From Candidatus Scatomonas merdigallinarum (GTDB lineage Bacteria; Bacillota; Clostridia; Lachnospirales; Lachnospiraceae): a stretch of DNA of 64,000 bases. A program made the position numbers and the translations under genes. The stretch covers positions 1-64,000 of the forward strand of contig DVKB01000014.1 in the NCBI GenBank assembly GCA_018716305.1, read 5' to 3'. This document shows positions 41,407-51,219 of this stretch, in pieces; position 1 is the stretch's first letter; the number at the start of each line of letters is the position of its first letter. The notes beneath the pieces were generated by a model. The model searched no databases, was not told the origin of the DNA, and saw nothing but the letters and a program-made list of their open reading frames with translations.

Positions 41407-42779
41407 GAAACGGTTCCGGAGGAGCGGGAGTTCTCCTCCGGCAGAAGGGTTTTCCGGCAGCGGAGGTAGCAGAGGAGTCCCGTGAGATCCGCCGCGGCCC
41501 AGCCGATGGGAACGGACATCCAGATGCCGGTGACGCCAAGAAACGGAACGGAAGACAGAGTGTAGGCCAGGGCAACCCGCAGCCCCAAGGAGATCACAGT
41601 GAGAACAATGGACATCATGGGCTTTTTCACAGCCCGGTAGAAGCCGTACAGCAAAAAGAGAATGCCGATGCCCCAGTAAAAGCTTCCTTCTACTCGCAGA
41701 TACTCCACGCCTGCCGCCACAATAGCGGTTTCTGAGTGATCTACAAAAATATGCATCAGAGGGCGGGCAAACAGAAATACCACGGCGCTGACTCCCAGGC
41801 TGAAAAGCACTGAGGTGAGAACCGCGCAGCGGAATCCGGCAAAGACCCGCCCGGGTTTTCTGGCTCCATAGTTCTGGGCTACAAAGGTGGAAAAGGCATT
41901 TCCGAAATCCTGTACCGGCAGATAGGCGAAGGAGTCAATTTTTACCGCCGCGGCGAAAGCGGCCATAATGACAGAGCCGAAACTGTTGACCAGCCCCTGC
42001 ACCATCAGAATGCCGAAATTCATGACAGACTGCTGAATGCAGGTGAGAAAGGAGAGGTTGGCAATTTCTTTCATTACGGAACTCCGGAACCGCAGATGCC
42101 GGCGCTGAAGCCGCAGTTCCGGAAAGCGGGCCATGGTGTAGATCACTATGCCGGCACCGGACACATACTGGGAGAGTACTGTGGCAAAAGCGGCCCCTGC
42201 CACGCTCCATTGAAAACCTACCACAAAAAGCAGGTCCAGGCCTATATTCAGGAGAGCGGAAACCGCCAGAAAAATCAGGGGCGTGACAGAATTTCCCACG
42301 GCCCGCAGCAGGGAGGCAAAATAATTGTACAGAAAAACAGCCGGGATCCCGGCAAATATGATCCAGAGATACTCTCTCATAAGGGGATACACATCGGAAG
42401 GAACCTGAAGAAGGCCCATAATGGGATCGATAAAAAGGAAGACAATGAAATTCATCACTGCCGCCACAGCGCCGATCAGGAGAAAGGAATGAAAGATTCC
42501 GGCTTTCAGCCCCTCCTGGTCGCCCTCTCCGTACCGGATGGAGAATACGGCGCCGCTGCCCATGGAAAGCCCCAGAAGCACCGAGGTGAGAAAGGTCATA
42601 AGCGTATAGGCGGAACCCACCGCCGCCAGAGCGTCGGAGCCCACAAAACGTCCTACGATCAGAGTATCTGCCACATTGTAAAGCTGCTGCAGCAGGTTGC
42701 CCAGCATCAGGGGCAGGGCAAAACGGATCAGCCGGCGGAAAATCGGTCCCTGGGTCAGTTCAACATTCATGATTGCCAT
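41403..42779 (-). CDS. MATE-family efflux transporter
   Basis: FALPLMLGNLLQQLYNVADTLIVGRFVGSDALAAVGSA; 12-TM type. Confidence 0.95.
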   Translation of the reverse strand: MAIMNVELTQGPIFRRLIRFALPLMLGNLLQQLYNVADTLIVGRFVGSDALAAVGSAYTLMTFLTSVLLGLSMGSGAVFSIRYGEGDQEGLKAGIFHSFLLIGAVAAVMNFIVFLFIDPIMGLLQVPSDVYPLMREYLWIIFAGIPAVFLYNYFASLLRAVGNSVTPLIFLAVSALLNIGLDLLFVVGFQWSVAGAAFATVLSQYVSGAGIVIYTMARFPELRLQRRHLRFRSSVMKEIANLSFLTCIQQSVMNFGILMVQGLVNSFGSVIMAAFAAAVKIDSFAYLPVQDFGNAFSTFVAQNYGARKPGRVFAGFRCAVLTSVLFSLGVSAVVFLFARPLMHIFVDHSETAIVAAGVEYLRVEGSFYWGIGILFLLYGFYRAVKKPMMSIVLTVISLGLRVALAYTLSSVPFLGVTGIWMSVPIGWAAADLTGLLCYLRCRKTLLPEENSRSSGTVS

Positions 42780-42877
42780 CTTCCTTTCACTGTGATAAAT
42801 TGAATCTATCGAATCGTAATTATTTTATTTCTGAAACATACAAATGTCAATATCATACTTTCAAAAGGAGTGGTTAC

Positions 42878-43336
42878 ATGTTTCTGGACGGACTGAATGA
42901 ACTGGATCAGAAAATCCTGAGCCTTCTGATCGAGAACGCCAGGCTTTCCTATTCAGAGATCGGGGAGAGGGTAGGGCTCTCCCGGGTGGCCGTAAAGGCC
43001 AGAATTCAGGGAATGGAGGAGAGCGGAATAATCGAGGAATACACGGCGGTAGTCAATCCCCAGAAAATCAGCGGCGCTGTATCCTGTTATTTCGATATTG
43101 AAACCAGGCCGGAGGCCCTGGAGGAGGTGTCGGAACAGCTCTGCGCCAACGAAGCGGTGACGCAGATCTACCGGATGACGGGAAACTGCCGGCTCCATGT
43201 CCATGCGGTGGCAGCGGGACAGGAGGAAATGGAGCGGCTGATCCGGGAGGAGATGGACCGGCTGCCGGGCGTGATCCGGCTGGAAAGCCATGTGATTTTA
43301 AGCAGGATCAAGGATGTGAAGGGACTGCGGCTGTAG
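42878..43336 (+). CDS. Lrp/AsnC-family regulator
   Basis: LNELDQKILSLLIENARLSYSEIGERVGLSRVAVKARIQGMEESGIIEEYTAVVNP; start at 42878. Confidence 0.93.
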   Translation: MFLDGLNELDQKILSLLIENARLSYSEIGERVGLSRVAVKARIQGMEESGIIEEYTAVVNPQKISGAVSCYFDIETRPEALEEVSEQLCANEAVTQIYRMTGNCRLHVHAVAAGQEEMERLIREEMDRLPGVIRLESHVILSRIKDVKGLRL

Positions 43337-43363
43337 CTCCCGGAAAGAGGAGGGGTTGTTCAG

Positions 43364-44947
43364 ATGTATAAAGTACTGATTGCGGATGACGAGATAAAAG
43401 TCTGCCAGTTGATAGAAAGTCTTGTAGACTGGGAAAAAATGGATCTTCAGCTGGTTTCCATGGTTCACAACGGACTGGAGGCGGTAAAGGCTGTGGAGGA
43501 ATCAGCCCCGGATATCGTAATCGCGGACATACGCATGCCGGAATTGGACGGGCTTTCTCTGCTGCGCAGAATCAAGGAAGCAAAAAGAGACATCAATTTT
43601 CTCATTGTCAGCGGGTACAGAAATTTTGAATACGTCAGGGATGCTCTGCAAAATGAAGCGGAAGATTATCTTCTGAAGCCGATCCGCAGGGCAGAGTTAA
43701 ATGAGGCTCTAAAAAAAATTATTGAAAAGAGAAACAGGAAGCAGGAAATCTCCCGTAATGTAAGCAGTCTCCGCCAGGGCGGGTTTGTCCGGGAACTGCT
43801 GGAACATCAGACAGAAGAGGATTATCCGGTTTCCTATGAAAAAGTCAACGAAGAATTTCATTGTACCTTCAGCGGTGGAACTGTAACAGCCTTCGCTGTC
43901 AAGATGGACATATGGACCAGTCAGAATCTGACGGAAAATCTTTCTGTACTGGGGAAAAGAGCGATGCAGATAATCCGCAGGGAAATGGAAAAAAACGGAT
44001 TTTGGCCTTATATGGCTGTAAAAAAGGATCTGATACTCTGTATTGTAGAGGGAGCGGATATACAGTCGGAAAATTTTAAAAACGGACTTCGGCATATTAT
44101 CCGGAATATTCATGCCGTCAGTGATCAGACCATGAAGGTTCGCGCGGCAATAGGGGCGGGCGGCTCAGGACAGTTCCGTGATCTGTACCGTCTGTCTTTC
44201 CAGGCTCAGAAACTGGTATGGGATCGTCTGTGGATGGAAAGGGCGGACATTATTTTTGCCGGTGGGGACGAGAGAGACGGTTCTGTACATGAGTTTTTTT
44301 CATATGGGATGCAGAGAGATTTTAAAAATGCGGCGGAGTGTCTGAATCAAGAGCAAGTTCTCGCTGTCATGGAACGGGTTGCAGAAAAATATAAAGGAAA
44401 GCAGCTGTCTGGGCAGGGATGGAAACTGTATGAAGCCTATGAAAAAATGTTTTCCATGGTTGGGGATATGATCCGGAAAATAGATCCGTCCGCGGAACTG
44501 GCGGATGACTATAGAACGGCTTCTATCCGGCTCCGTATGTGCGGCAGCCTGACGGAAATGCATCGGTTTGCGAAAGAAACCGTAGAGCATCTGTTTGGTG
44601 AGATCAGAAAAAACAGGGAACTCCTGAACCGGAAACCTGTCCGGGACGCGAAACAGTATATCCTGCAGCACTTCGCGGAGGAATTGACCCTGGAAGAGGT
44701 AAGCAGCAGGGCGGGACTGAATCCGGCCTACTTTTCTACTGTCTTTAAAGGAGAGACAGGGCAGACATTTACAGAGTATCTCGCGGATATACGAATAGAA
44801 AAAGCTAAAGAACTGCTGCTTCAGAATGAATTTTCTGTCTCGGAGGTGGCCTGGCGCGTGGGATACAGAGATGAAAAATATTTTATGCGGGTGTTTAAGA
44901 AAAAAGTAGGTCTTACTGCCGCCAAATACAGAAAACTTTACGGGTGA
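43364..44947 (+). CDS. Response regulator with AraC-type DNA-binding domain (YesN-like)
   Basis: VLIADDEIKVCQLIESLVDWEKMD..DIVIADIRMPELDGLSLL; C-terminal AraC HTH. Confidence 0.94.
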   Translation: MYKVLIADDEIKVCQLIESLVDWEKMDLQLVSMVHNGLEAVKAVEESAPDIVIADIRMPELDGLSLLRRIKEAKRDINFLIVSGYRNFEYVRDALQNEAEDYLLKPIRRAELNEALKKIIEKRNRKQEISRNVSSLRQGGFVRELLEHQTEEDYPVSYEKVNEEFHCTFSGGTVTAFAVKMDIWTSQNLTENLSVLGKRAMQIIRREMEKNGFWPYMAVKKDLILCIVEGADIQSENFKNGLRHIIRNIHAVSDQTMKVRAAIGAGGSGQFRDLYRLSFQAQKLVWDRLWMERADIIFAGGDERDGSVHEFFSYGMQRDFKNAAECLNQEQVLAVMERVAEKYKGKQLSGQGWKLYEAYEKMFSMVGDMIRKIDPSAELADDYRTASIRLRMCGSLTEMHRFAKETVEHLFGEIRKNRELLNRKPVRDAKQYILQHFAEELTLEEVSSRAGLNPAYFSTVFKGETGQTFTEYLADIRIEKAKELLLQNEFSVSEVAWRVGYRDEKYFMRVFKKKVGLTAAKYRKLYG

Positions 44948-44958
44948 GGGAAGGTATT

Positions 44959-45984
44959 ATGAAAACGTTAAGGGGTCGTTTGAAAGTATTCGCGGCGGGC
45001 CTGCTCCTTCTGTGGATATTGGACGGGGTTCTTGCTCTGCTGGTTCTGCCCCATACTGCTTTTGCGGAGGGTACAGCTTTTTTTATATTCCATTTTGGAG
45101 CGGCTGCGCTTTTGTCAGTTGTTTTCTGGAGATGGGTCTGCTGTCCATTTAGAAAAACAGAAAAGGCTATGGACGATTTTGGAAAAGGATATGTAGATCA
45201 GAGTGTACTCCAAAGTCAGCTTCCGGTATCAGAAGGGTATCTGGAAATGATCCGGCAGTTTGACTCTGTTGTAGACAGAAAAAAACTTTTGGAGCTGTCC
45301 GTGGAACAATCCAGGCTGATTGCCCTGCAAAATCAGATGAATCCTCATTTCCTTTATAATACCCTGGATGCGATCCGGGGAGATGCCTTGAGGGCGGGCA
45401 TGACAGAGCTGGCGCAGACCATGGAATCCTTATCCCTGTTTTTAAGCTATTCGATTTCTGAATTGGACAAATACGCCACCATTGGGGAGGAAATCTGTAA
45501 TGTCAGGGATTATTTTCAGGTTCAGCAGTATCGTTTCGGGCAAAAGCTGAAACTGCATGTGGATTTATCTGACGCGGACCCGGAAGTAAATGATTATTAT
45601 ATTACCCGAATGACGCTGCAGCCCCTGGTGGAAAACGCCATCTGCCATGGATTAGAGAGAAAAGCGTCTATGGGAACCGTTACGGTAAAAGTTATTCAGA
45701 CAGAAAAGAAAGTCCTTCTGCTGGTGTCAGACGACGGCGTGGGCATGACGCAGGCAGAAACAGACCGGCTGAACCGGCTGCTGCACAGTCCGGGCGTTTT
45801 AATGGCCGGGCAGAAAAGGAAGGGCGGCATAGCTCTGAATAATGTGAATGCGCGCATGAAACTGTTGTTCGGAGATGAATATGGATTGACAGTTTTCGCG
45901 CAGCAGGGCATCGGATGTACCGTTCAGGTGAAATGTCCTGTTCTGACGAGGAATATCTATGAAAAAAGAACTTCTGAGCATTGA
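44959..45984 (+). CDS. Sensor histidine kinase (YesM/LytS-like) with two TMs and a very short loop
   Basis: ALQNQMNPHFLYNTLDAIRG, LQPLVENAICHGLE, VSDDGVGM. Confidence 0.92.
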   Translation: MKTLRGRLKVFAAGLLLLWILDGVLALLVLPHTAFAEGTAFFIFHFGAAALLSVVFWRWVCCPFRKTEKAMDDFGKGYVDQSVLQSQLPVSEGYLEMIRQFDSVVDRKKLLELSVEQSRLIALQNQMNPHFLYNTLDAIRGDALRAGMTELAQTMESLSLFLSYSISELDKYATIGEEICNVRDYFQVQQYRFGQKLKLHVDLSDADPEVNDYYITRMTLQPLVENAICHGLERKASMGTVTVKVIQTEKKVLLLVSDDGVGMTQAETDRLNRLLHSPGVLMAGQKRKGGIALNNVNARMKLLFGDEYGLTVFAQQGIGCTVQVKCPVLTRNIYEKRTSEH

Positions 45985-47377
45985 AAATGGAATATGCTTC
46001 AGCGGAGGGCAGAAATCTATGTATTCCATTTTTCTCCGGGTTTTTGCCGGGGATATTATGGGGATTCTGTCAGATAACCATCCGGATCTTGAGAACATGC
46101 TGGGCATTGTCAGCGGACGTAAAAAAATAGATTATGGAAGAGTGTATCTCAAAGAAACGCTACTTCGGGAGCCGGAAAATCTGCCGGTTCTGAAAGAGCA
46201 GGTTACTGTGGTCAGTTCAAAGGCAGCTTTGATTCCCAATCTCACCATTGCGCAGAATATGTTCGCCATTCAGCGGAAAACAAATATTTTTTTCAGGAAA
46301 AAAGAAAGTGAATTTAAACTGAGAAAATATATGGATTTGTTCGGAATACGTCTGTCCGTTGACACGCCGGTAAAAAAACTGGATATTGTACAGAGAATTG
46401 AATTAGAAATATTGAAGGCCTGGCTTCTGAAGCATCCAATCATTCTTCTGGATCTTCGCAGTATTTATCTTTCAGAGGAAGAACTTCAAGCGCTGAAACG
46501 ATACCTTTGCCGTTACAGAAATCATGAATGTGCTGTTTTAATTTTTGATCAGAACATAAACCGGCTGTTTTTCCTTACAGACAAAATTTCTGTCCTGTCA
46601 GGCGGAAAAACCATAGGCAACTTTCTGTGTGAAGAACAAATAAGACAGAAACTTTTGAAGCTGTATTTGAGCCCGAAGGCAAAAGAAACATCTGCGGCTG
46701 CCGAAAAATCCGGGAAAAAGATCTTTTCCCTGGAGCATGTTAATCTCCCGGGGCTTCCGGAACTGAATTTTTCTGTGCGGGCAGGGGAGACAGTGCTCCT
46801 TCAGATTCCCGACTGGAGAGCGTCCGAAAAACTGATTGCCCTTTTTAAAGGGGAAATACAACAGAAAAGCGGAGAGATATGGATCGGAAAAAACAAGTAT
46901 CAGGCAAAAGGAGCGGCAAACGGACCGAAACAGTCGCTGGTGGTGATGGAGCCCCCATATCTTGGATCCCTATTTTATAATCTGAATGTATATGATAACT
47001 TCTGCATCGCGAGAGGGTGTATTCGAAAAGGACTCTGGTCAGATAAAAAATGCCGTCAAAGTGTTCGGGAATACATCCGGAAAATATTCGGCCGTGATAT
47101 TTCAGAGCGGAAGCTATCTGAATTAAGCCCTGGGGAGACTCAAAAGCTGGTATGGTTCCGATGGATTTTTTACGCGCCGGCAGTTCTGGTCTGCGCGGAT
47201 CCTTTTGACAGCGCGGATATGAGTCTCCGCAGTGACGTGGAAGAATATCTTTCCCTGCTGGCCGGACGGGGAACCGCGCTGGTGCTTATTGCCAGAAGCG
47301 ACCGGACCTATTCCGGAATTCGCGGCCGGTGCATCCGAATTACAGATATATTCCAGGCGCAGTCAAAGGGGCTGTGA
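45959..47377 (+). CDS. Tandem ABC-domain protein of RbsA-like architecture with degenerate catalytic motifs (predicted pseudo-ATPase)
   Basis: RbsA-like landmarks (LTIAQNMFAIQRK, ITVL/ISVLSGGKTIG) but Walker A, signature and Walker B degenerate in both halves; overlaps the kinase gene by 26 bp. Confidence 0.75.
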   Translation: MKKELLSIENGICFSGGQKSMYSIFLRVFAGDIMGILSDNHPDLENMLGIVSGRKKIDYGRVYLKETLLREPENLPVLKEQVTVVSSKAALIPNLTIAQNMFAIQRKTNIFFRKKESEFKLRKYMDLFGIRLSVDTPVKKLDIVQRIELEILKAWLLKHPIILLDLRSIYLSEEELQALKRYLCRYRNHECAVLIFDQNINRLFFLTDKISVLSGGKTIGNFLCEEQIRQKLLKLYLSPKAKETSAAAEKSGKKIFSLEHVNLPGLPELNFSVRAGETVLLQIPDWRASEKLIALFKGEIQQKSGEIWIGKNKYQAKGAANGPKQSLVVMEPPYLGSLFYNLNVYDNFCIARGCIRKGLWSDKKCRQSVREYIRKIFGRDISERKLSELSPGETQKLVWFRWIFYAPAVLVCADPFDSADMSLRSDVEEYLSLLAGRGTALVLIARSDRTYSGIRGRCIRITDIFQAQSKGL

Positions 47378-47396
47378 AAAAACATAGCTCAAAACA

Positions 47397-47439
47397 AAGA
47401 AGGACCAAGGGTGAAAAATAAGCCCAAGGTCCTTCTTTT
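47397..47439 (+). terminator. Terminator after the two-component/pseudo-ABC operon
   Basis: AAGAAGGACC-AA-GGG...CCC-AA-GGTCCTTCTT-TT. Confidence 0.75.
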
Positions 47440-47484
47440 GCTGTAAAGATCTAAAAAATGTCCACTTTTTCCAATCTATGTTAG

Positions 47485-47513
47485 TTGTTCAAAAACAGAA
47501 AAATGAATATGAT
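47485..47513 (+). promoter_or_regulatory. Putative sugar-ABC operon promoter TTGTTC-N17-TATGAT
   Basis: Downstream of the terminator, upstream of the ATPase gene. Confidence 0.4.
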
Positions 47514-47571
47514 GTAAGCAGTGAATCGGACCGATCATCGTGACATCACAGAGAGGAGGTGCAGTAGGAGC

Positions 47572-49059
47572 GTGTATCAGGGAGAGTATATTCTTGAGAT
47601 GCGGAATATTGTAAAAGTTTTTCCGGGGGTGCGGGCTCTGGACGGTATGAGCATAAAAATACGTCCCGGGACAGTGCATGCTATTGCCGGAGAAAACGGC
47701 GCGGGAAAATCTACGCTGATGAAAGTCATTAACGGGGATTATGCTCCGGAAGAGGGGGAAGTAGTCTACAAAGGAAAAACTTTAGGGAAGCGGACGATTA
47801 TGGAAACAATTCAGATGGGGATTTCCATGATCCGCCAGGAAATGAACCCCATCCGTCAGATGACCATCGCGGAAAATATTTTTCTGGGCCGGGAACCGCA
47901 GAAAAGAAAAGGCTTTGTAGATTTTAAAAAGCTCAACGAAAATACCAACGAATTGCTGAAAGAACTGAATATGCCCTTTGAAGCGTCTCAGAAAATGGAT
48001 ACGCTCAGTATAGCGGCGCAGCAGCAGGTGGAGATCGCCAAGGCGATCAGCTGCAATGCTTCTGTAATCATCATGGATGAACCCACATCGGCTATTTCCG
48101 ATCATGAAATAGAAATATTATTTGAGCAGATTCGAAATCTGAAAAGGAAGGGAGTCGCGATTATTTATATTACCCATAAAATGGATGAAATTATGGAAAT
48201 CGCGGACGAAGTAACCATCATCCGAGACGGCGCGTGGATCAGTTCCGGCCCCATCGGCGATTATACCAGCGATAAAATTATATCTCTGATGGTGGGAAGA
48301 AAAATTTCCAATATTTTTCCGAAGGAGAAGGCGCCTATTGGGGACACCGTATTGGAAATCAGAGAACTTTGCAGCAGAGGTGTATTCAGGAATATAAGCT
48401 TCTCCGTAAAAGAGGGAGAAATCCTCGGATTTGCCGGACTGGTGGGCGCAGGACGCTCAGAGGTGATGAGGGCGGTCTTTGGGCTGGATGAATATCAGTC
48501 GGGAGAGATCTTCGTAAATGGGAAAAAAGCAGAGATTCACAGGACAGAAGATGCTATTGCCGCCGGAATCGCCATGGTGTCAGAAGATCGAAGAGCGGAG
48601 GGAATCATCCCTGTTCGTTCCGCGAGAGAAAATATTACGCTGCCGTTTATAAAAAAATTCAGGAAGCATGGTCTTATCAGCAAAAAAGCGGAAAGCAGAA
48701 CGGCGGAAAAAATGATTGAAAAATTCCAGATCAAGGTTTCCACCCCGGAACAGGAGATACGGAATCTGTCCGGGGGAAATCAGCAGAAGGTAATTCTCGC
48801 GAAATGGCTGCTGGGAAACCCCAAAGTACTGATTTTGGATGAACCTACCAGGGGGATTGACGTGGGATCCAAGTCAGAAATACACCGGCTGATGTGCGAG
48901 TACGCGAAACAGGGTCTGGCAATTATCATGATCTCCTCGGAACTGCCGGAAGTGCTGGGGATGAGCGACCGGATTATAGTCATGCGGGAAGGGCGCATAT
49001 CCGGAGAGCTCATCCGTGAGGAAGCAGATCAGGAAGCGATTATGCGTCTGGCTACATGA
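47572..49059 (+). CDS. Sugar ABC transporter ATP-binding protein (RbsA/MglA-like)
   Basis: Intact GENGAGKSTLMKV, VEIAKAISCNASVIIMDEPTSA, LSGGNQQKVILAKWL, LILDEPTRGIDVGSK; GTG start at 47572 behind GAGGAGG/AGGAG. Confidence 0.93.
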   Translation: MYQGEYILEMRNIVKVFPGVRALDGMSIKIRPGTVHAIAGENGAGKSTLMKVINGDYAPEEGEVVYKGKTLGKRTIMETIQMGISMIRQEMNPIRQMTIAENIFLGREPQKRKGFVDFKKLNENTNELLKELNMPFEASQKMDTLSIAAQQQVEIAKAISCNASVIIMDEPTSAISDHEIEILFEQIRNLKRKGVAIIYITHKMDEIMEIADEVTIIRDGAWISSGPIGDYTSDKIISLMVGRKISNIFPKEKAPIGDTVLEIRELCSRGVFRNISFSVKEGEILGFAGLVGAGRSEVMRAVFGLDEYQSGEIFVNGKKAEIHRTEDAIAAGIAMVSEDRRAEGIIPVRSARENITLPFIKKFRKHGLISKKAESRTAEKMIEKFQIKVSTPEQEIRNLSGGNQQKVILAKWLLGNPKVLILDEPTRGIDVGSKSEIHRLMCEYAKQGLAIIMISSELPEVLGMSDRIIVMREGRISGELIREEADQEAIMRLAT

Positions 49060-49082
49060 GAAGGAAGAGAGGTAAACAGCTT

Positions 49083-50087
49083 ATGAAAAAGGAGAGAAAA
49101 AAATTCAGCTTCGCGGAGTTTTATAATAAATTCGGAGTGGTAACAATTCTGGTGATTGTTTTTATAGTAGCCTCGGTGCTGTCGCCCAATTTTCTGAAGC
49201 TGACAAACCTTACCAATGTTCTGCGGCAGATTGTGGTGGTAACCGTCATCGGCTGCGGCGCTACCTTTGTACTGATCACTGCCCAGATCAATATTGCCTA
49301 TGATTCCCTGATTGCCTGTATCGGATGCACTGCCTGCATCGCCATGGTGGGAACAAAAAATCTTTTGGCGGCGGTAATCGCGGGGGTTGCCCTGGGCGCT
49401 TTGATCGGATATTTTTACGGATTCTGCGTGACGAAATTTTCTATGCCCGGATTTATCGTCGGCCTGGCCATTGACACCATTGCCTCCGGCGCGATCCTGC
49501 TGGCTACCAATGGAAATCCGGTTTCTCAGCTGGGAGCCTTTACCGTGATCGGACAGGGACATATTTTCGGAGTGATTCCGATTTCCGTTGTAATTATGTT
49601 TGCTGTATTGATTCTGAGCTATATTATCCTGAATAAAACCTGTTTTGGCCGGAAAGTCTACGCGGTGGGAGGCAACCGCACTGCCGCCATCGCCTCCGGC
49701 ATCGACGCGGACAAGGTGATTCGCACCGTGTATGTATACGATGGAATTATGACAGCTATCGCGGCTATCATCTTCATGTCCCGGCTCTCCTCCGGACAGC
49801 CTTCGGCAGGGGTCGGTTATGCTTTTGACGCGATTACCGCTGTGGTAGTAGGCGGTGTATCCATCTACGGCGGAACCGGAAATGTCATGGGAACTATAGT
49901 AGGAGCGGCCATCGTAGGAATCTTAAATAATCTGATGAATCTGAAAAATGTCACCAGCTACTGGCAGGATATTATTTCCGGCATAGTCATCCTGCTGGCG
50001 GTCCTGATGGATGTGATGACAAAACGCGCGTCAGCCAACGCCATCAAAAAGGCAATGGCTGACAGAACGGAGAAAGCATCGGCGTAA
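49083..50087 (+). CDS. Sugar ABC transporter permease (RbsC-like)
   Basis: NLTNVLRQIVVVTVIGCGATFVLITAQINIAYDSL..YAVGGNRTAAIASGIDADKV. Confidence 0.92.
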   Translation: MKKERKKFSFAEFYNKFGVVTILVIVFIVASVLSPNFLKLTNLTNVLRQIVVVTVIGCGATFVLITAQINIAYDSLIACIGCTACIAMVGTKNLLAAVIAGVALGALIGYFYGFCVTKFSMPGFIVGLAIDTIASGAILLATNGNPVSQLGAFTVIGQGHIFGVIPISVVIMFAVLILSYIILNKTCFGRKVYAVGGNRTAAIASGIDADKVIRTVYVYDGIMTAIAAIIFMSRLSSGQPSAGVGYAFDAITAVVVGGVSIYGGTGNVMGTIVGAAIVGILNNLMNLKNVTSYWQDIISGIVILLAVLMDVMTKRASANAIKKAMADRTEKASA

Positions 50088-50146
50088 GGAACCTTATGGG
50101 GAAACCCCGATAAGATAAAAAATTAATATGACAGGGAGGGAAAAGA

Positions 50147-51151
50147 ATGAAGTACAGACGAAAAATGATTGCATGGTTACTGGCAGGCACTATGACGGTT
50201 TTGCTGGCGGGCTGCGGAGAAAGCGGCGGGGAAAACAGTGACAGCGCCGCGGGGGGAAGCAGCGCGGCCGGGGAAAGCGCGGAATCCGCGGAAACCTGGA
50301 CGATTGGATTTGCCAACCGTCTGGCCTCCGATACATTCCTGAAGCTTTTGCAGGATAAATTTGTCGGACTCTGTGAAGAAGATGGCAGCTTTGAAGTAGT
50401 GCTTGCCGACGCCAATAACGACAGTCAGGCGCAGATCGATCAGGTGGCAAATTTTATGGTGCAGGAGGTGGACGCCCTGGTACTGTGCCCCAATGACGGG
50501 GAATCTCTTGTACCCCAGATTGAAGAGGCAAACAAAGCGGGAATTCCGGTGTTTTGTTTCTCCCAGGCGGCAAACGGAGGAGATTTTGTGATGGTGGGCA
50601 TCTCCAATTATGACTGCGGCCTGCAGCAGGGAGAATGGTGTTATGAAAATCTGCCGGAGAATGCCAAAATCCTGTACCTGGGCGGCAACAGCGGATTCCA
50701 GTCTTCTATTGACAGAAAAGAAGGATTTCTGGACGGTCTGGGGGACCGGCTTTCCGATAATGGCGGAGATTTAGAGATTTTATCTTATCAGGAATGTATG
50801 TACACCATGAACGAAGGCATGACGATTACCGAGGACTGGATCCAGACCTTTGAAACCTTTGACGCCATTGTGGCGGTCAATGACCTGTCTGCGCTGGGGG
50901 CGGTACAGGCCCTGAAAGCAGCCAATAAGCTGGATGAGGCAGCCGTGATCGGAATCGATGGGATCGATGACGCTATGAAAGCTGTGGCAGACGGCGAAAT
51001 GGAGATGACGGTATATCAGGATCCGAATCTGCAGGCGGAAGCTCTTTACAACGCGCTGGCAGAAACAAGAGACGGAAACATGCCCACAGAAGATATCAAT
51101 GTGGAGGTAATCACAGTCACGGCAGAAAATGTTGCTGACTATACTTCATAA
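50147..51151 (+). CDS. Sugar ABC transporter substrate-binding lipoprotein
   Basis: Lipobox LLAGCG; periplasmic-binding fold motifs TIGFANRLASDTFLK, VVLADANNDSQAQIDQVANF. Confidence 0.93.
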   Translation: MKYRRKMIAWLLAGTMTVLLAGCGESGGENSDSAAGGSSAAGESAESAETWTIGFANRLASDTFLKLLQDKFVGLCEEDGSFEVVLADANNDSQAQIDQVANFMVQEVDALVLCPNDGESLVPQIEEANKAGIPVFCFSQAANGGDFVMVGISNYDCGLQQGEWCYENLPENAKILYLGGNSGFQSSIDRKEGFLDGLGDRLSDNGGDLEILSYQECMYTMNEGMTITEDWIQTFETFDAIVAVNDLSALGAVQALKAANKLDEAAVIGIDGIDDAMKAVADGEMEMTVYQDPNLQAEALYNALAETRDGNMPTEDINVEVITVTAENVADYTS

Positions 51152-51219
51152 GGATCACCAAAGACAAAGGAGAGCTGCCGCTGCGCGGCAGCTCTCCGGC
51201 TATCACAGGAGGAATTCAT

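Noticed and set aside
42780-42877. GAATC-N4-GAATC direct repeat between MATE and lrp as an Lrp operator
   Set aside because: Too short and AT-rich to distinguish from chance without comparative data.
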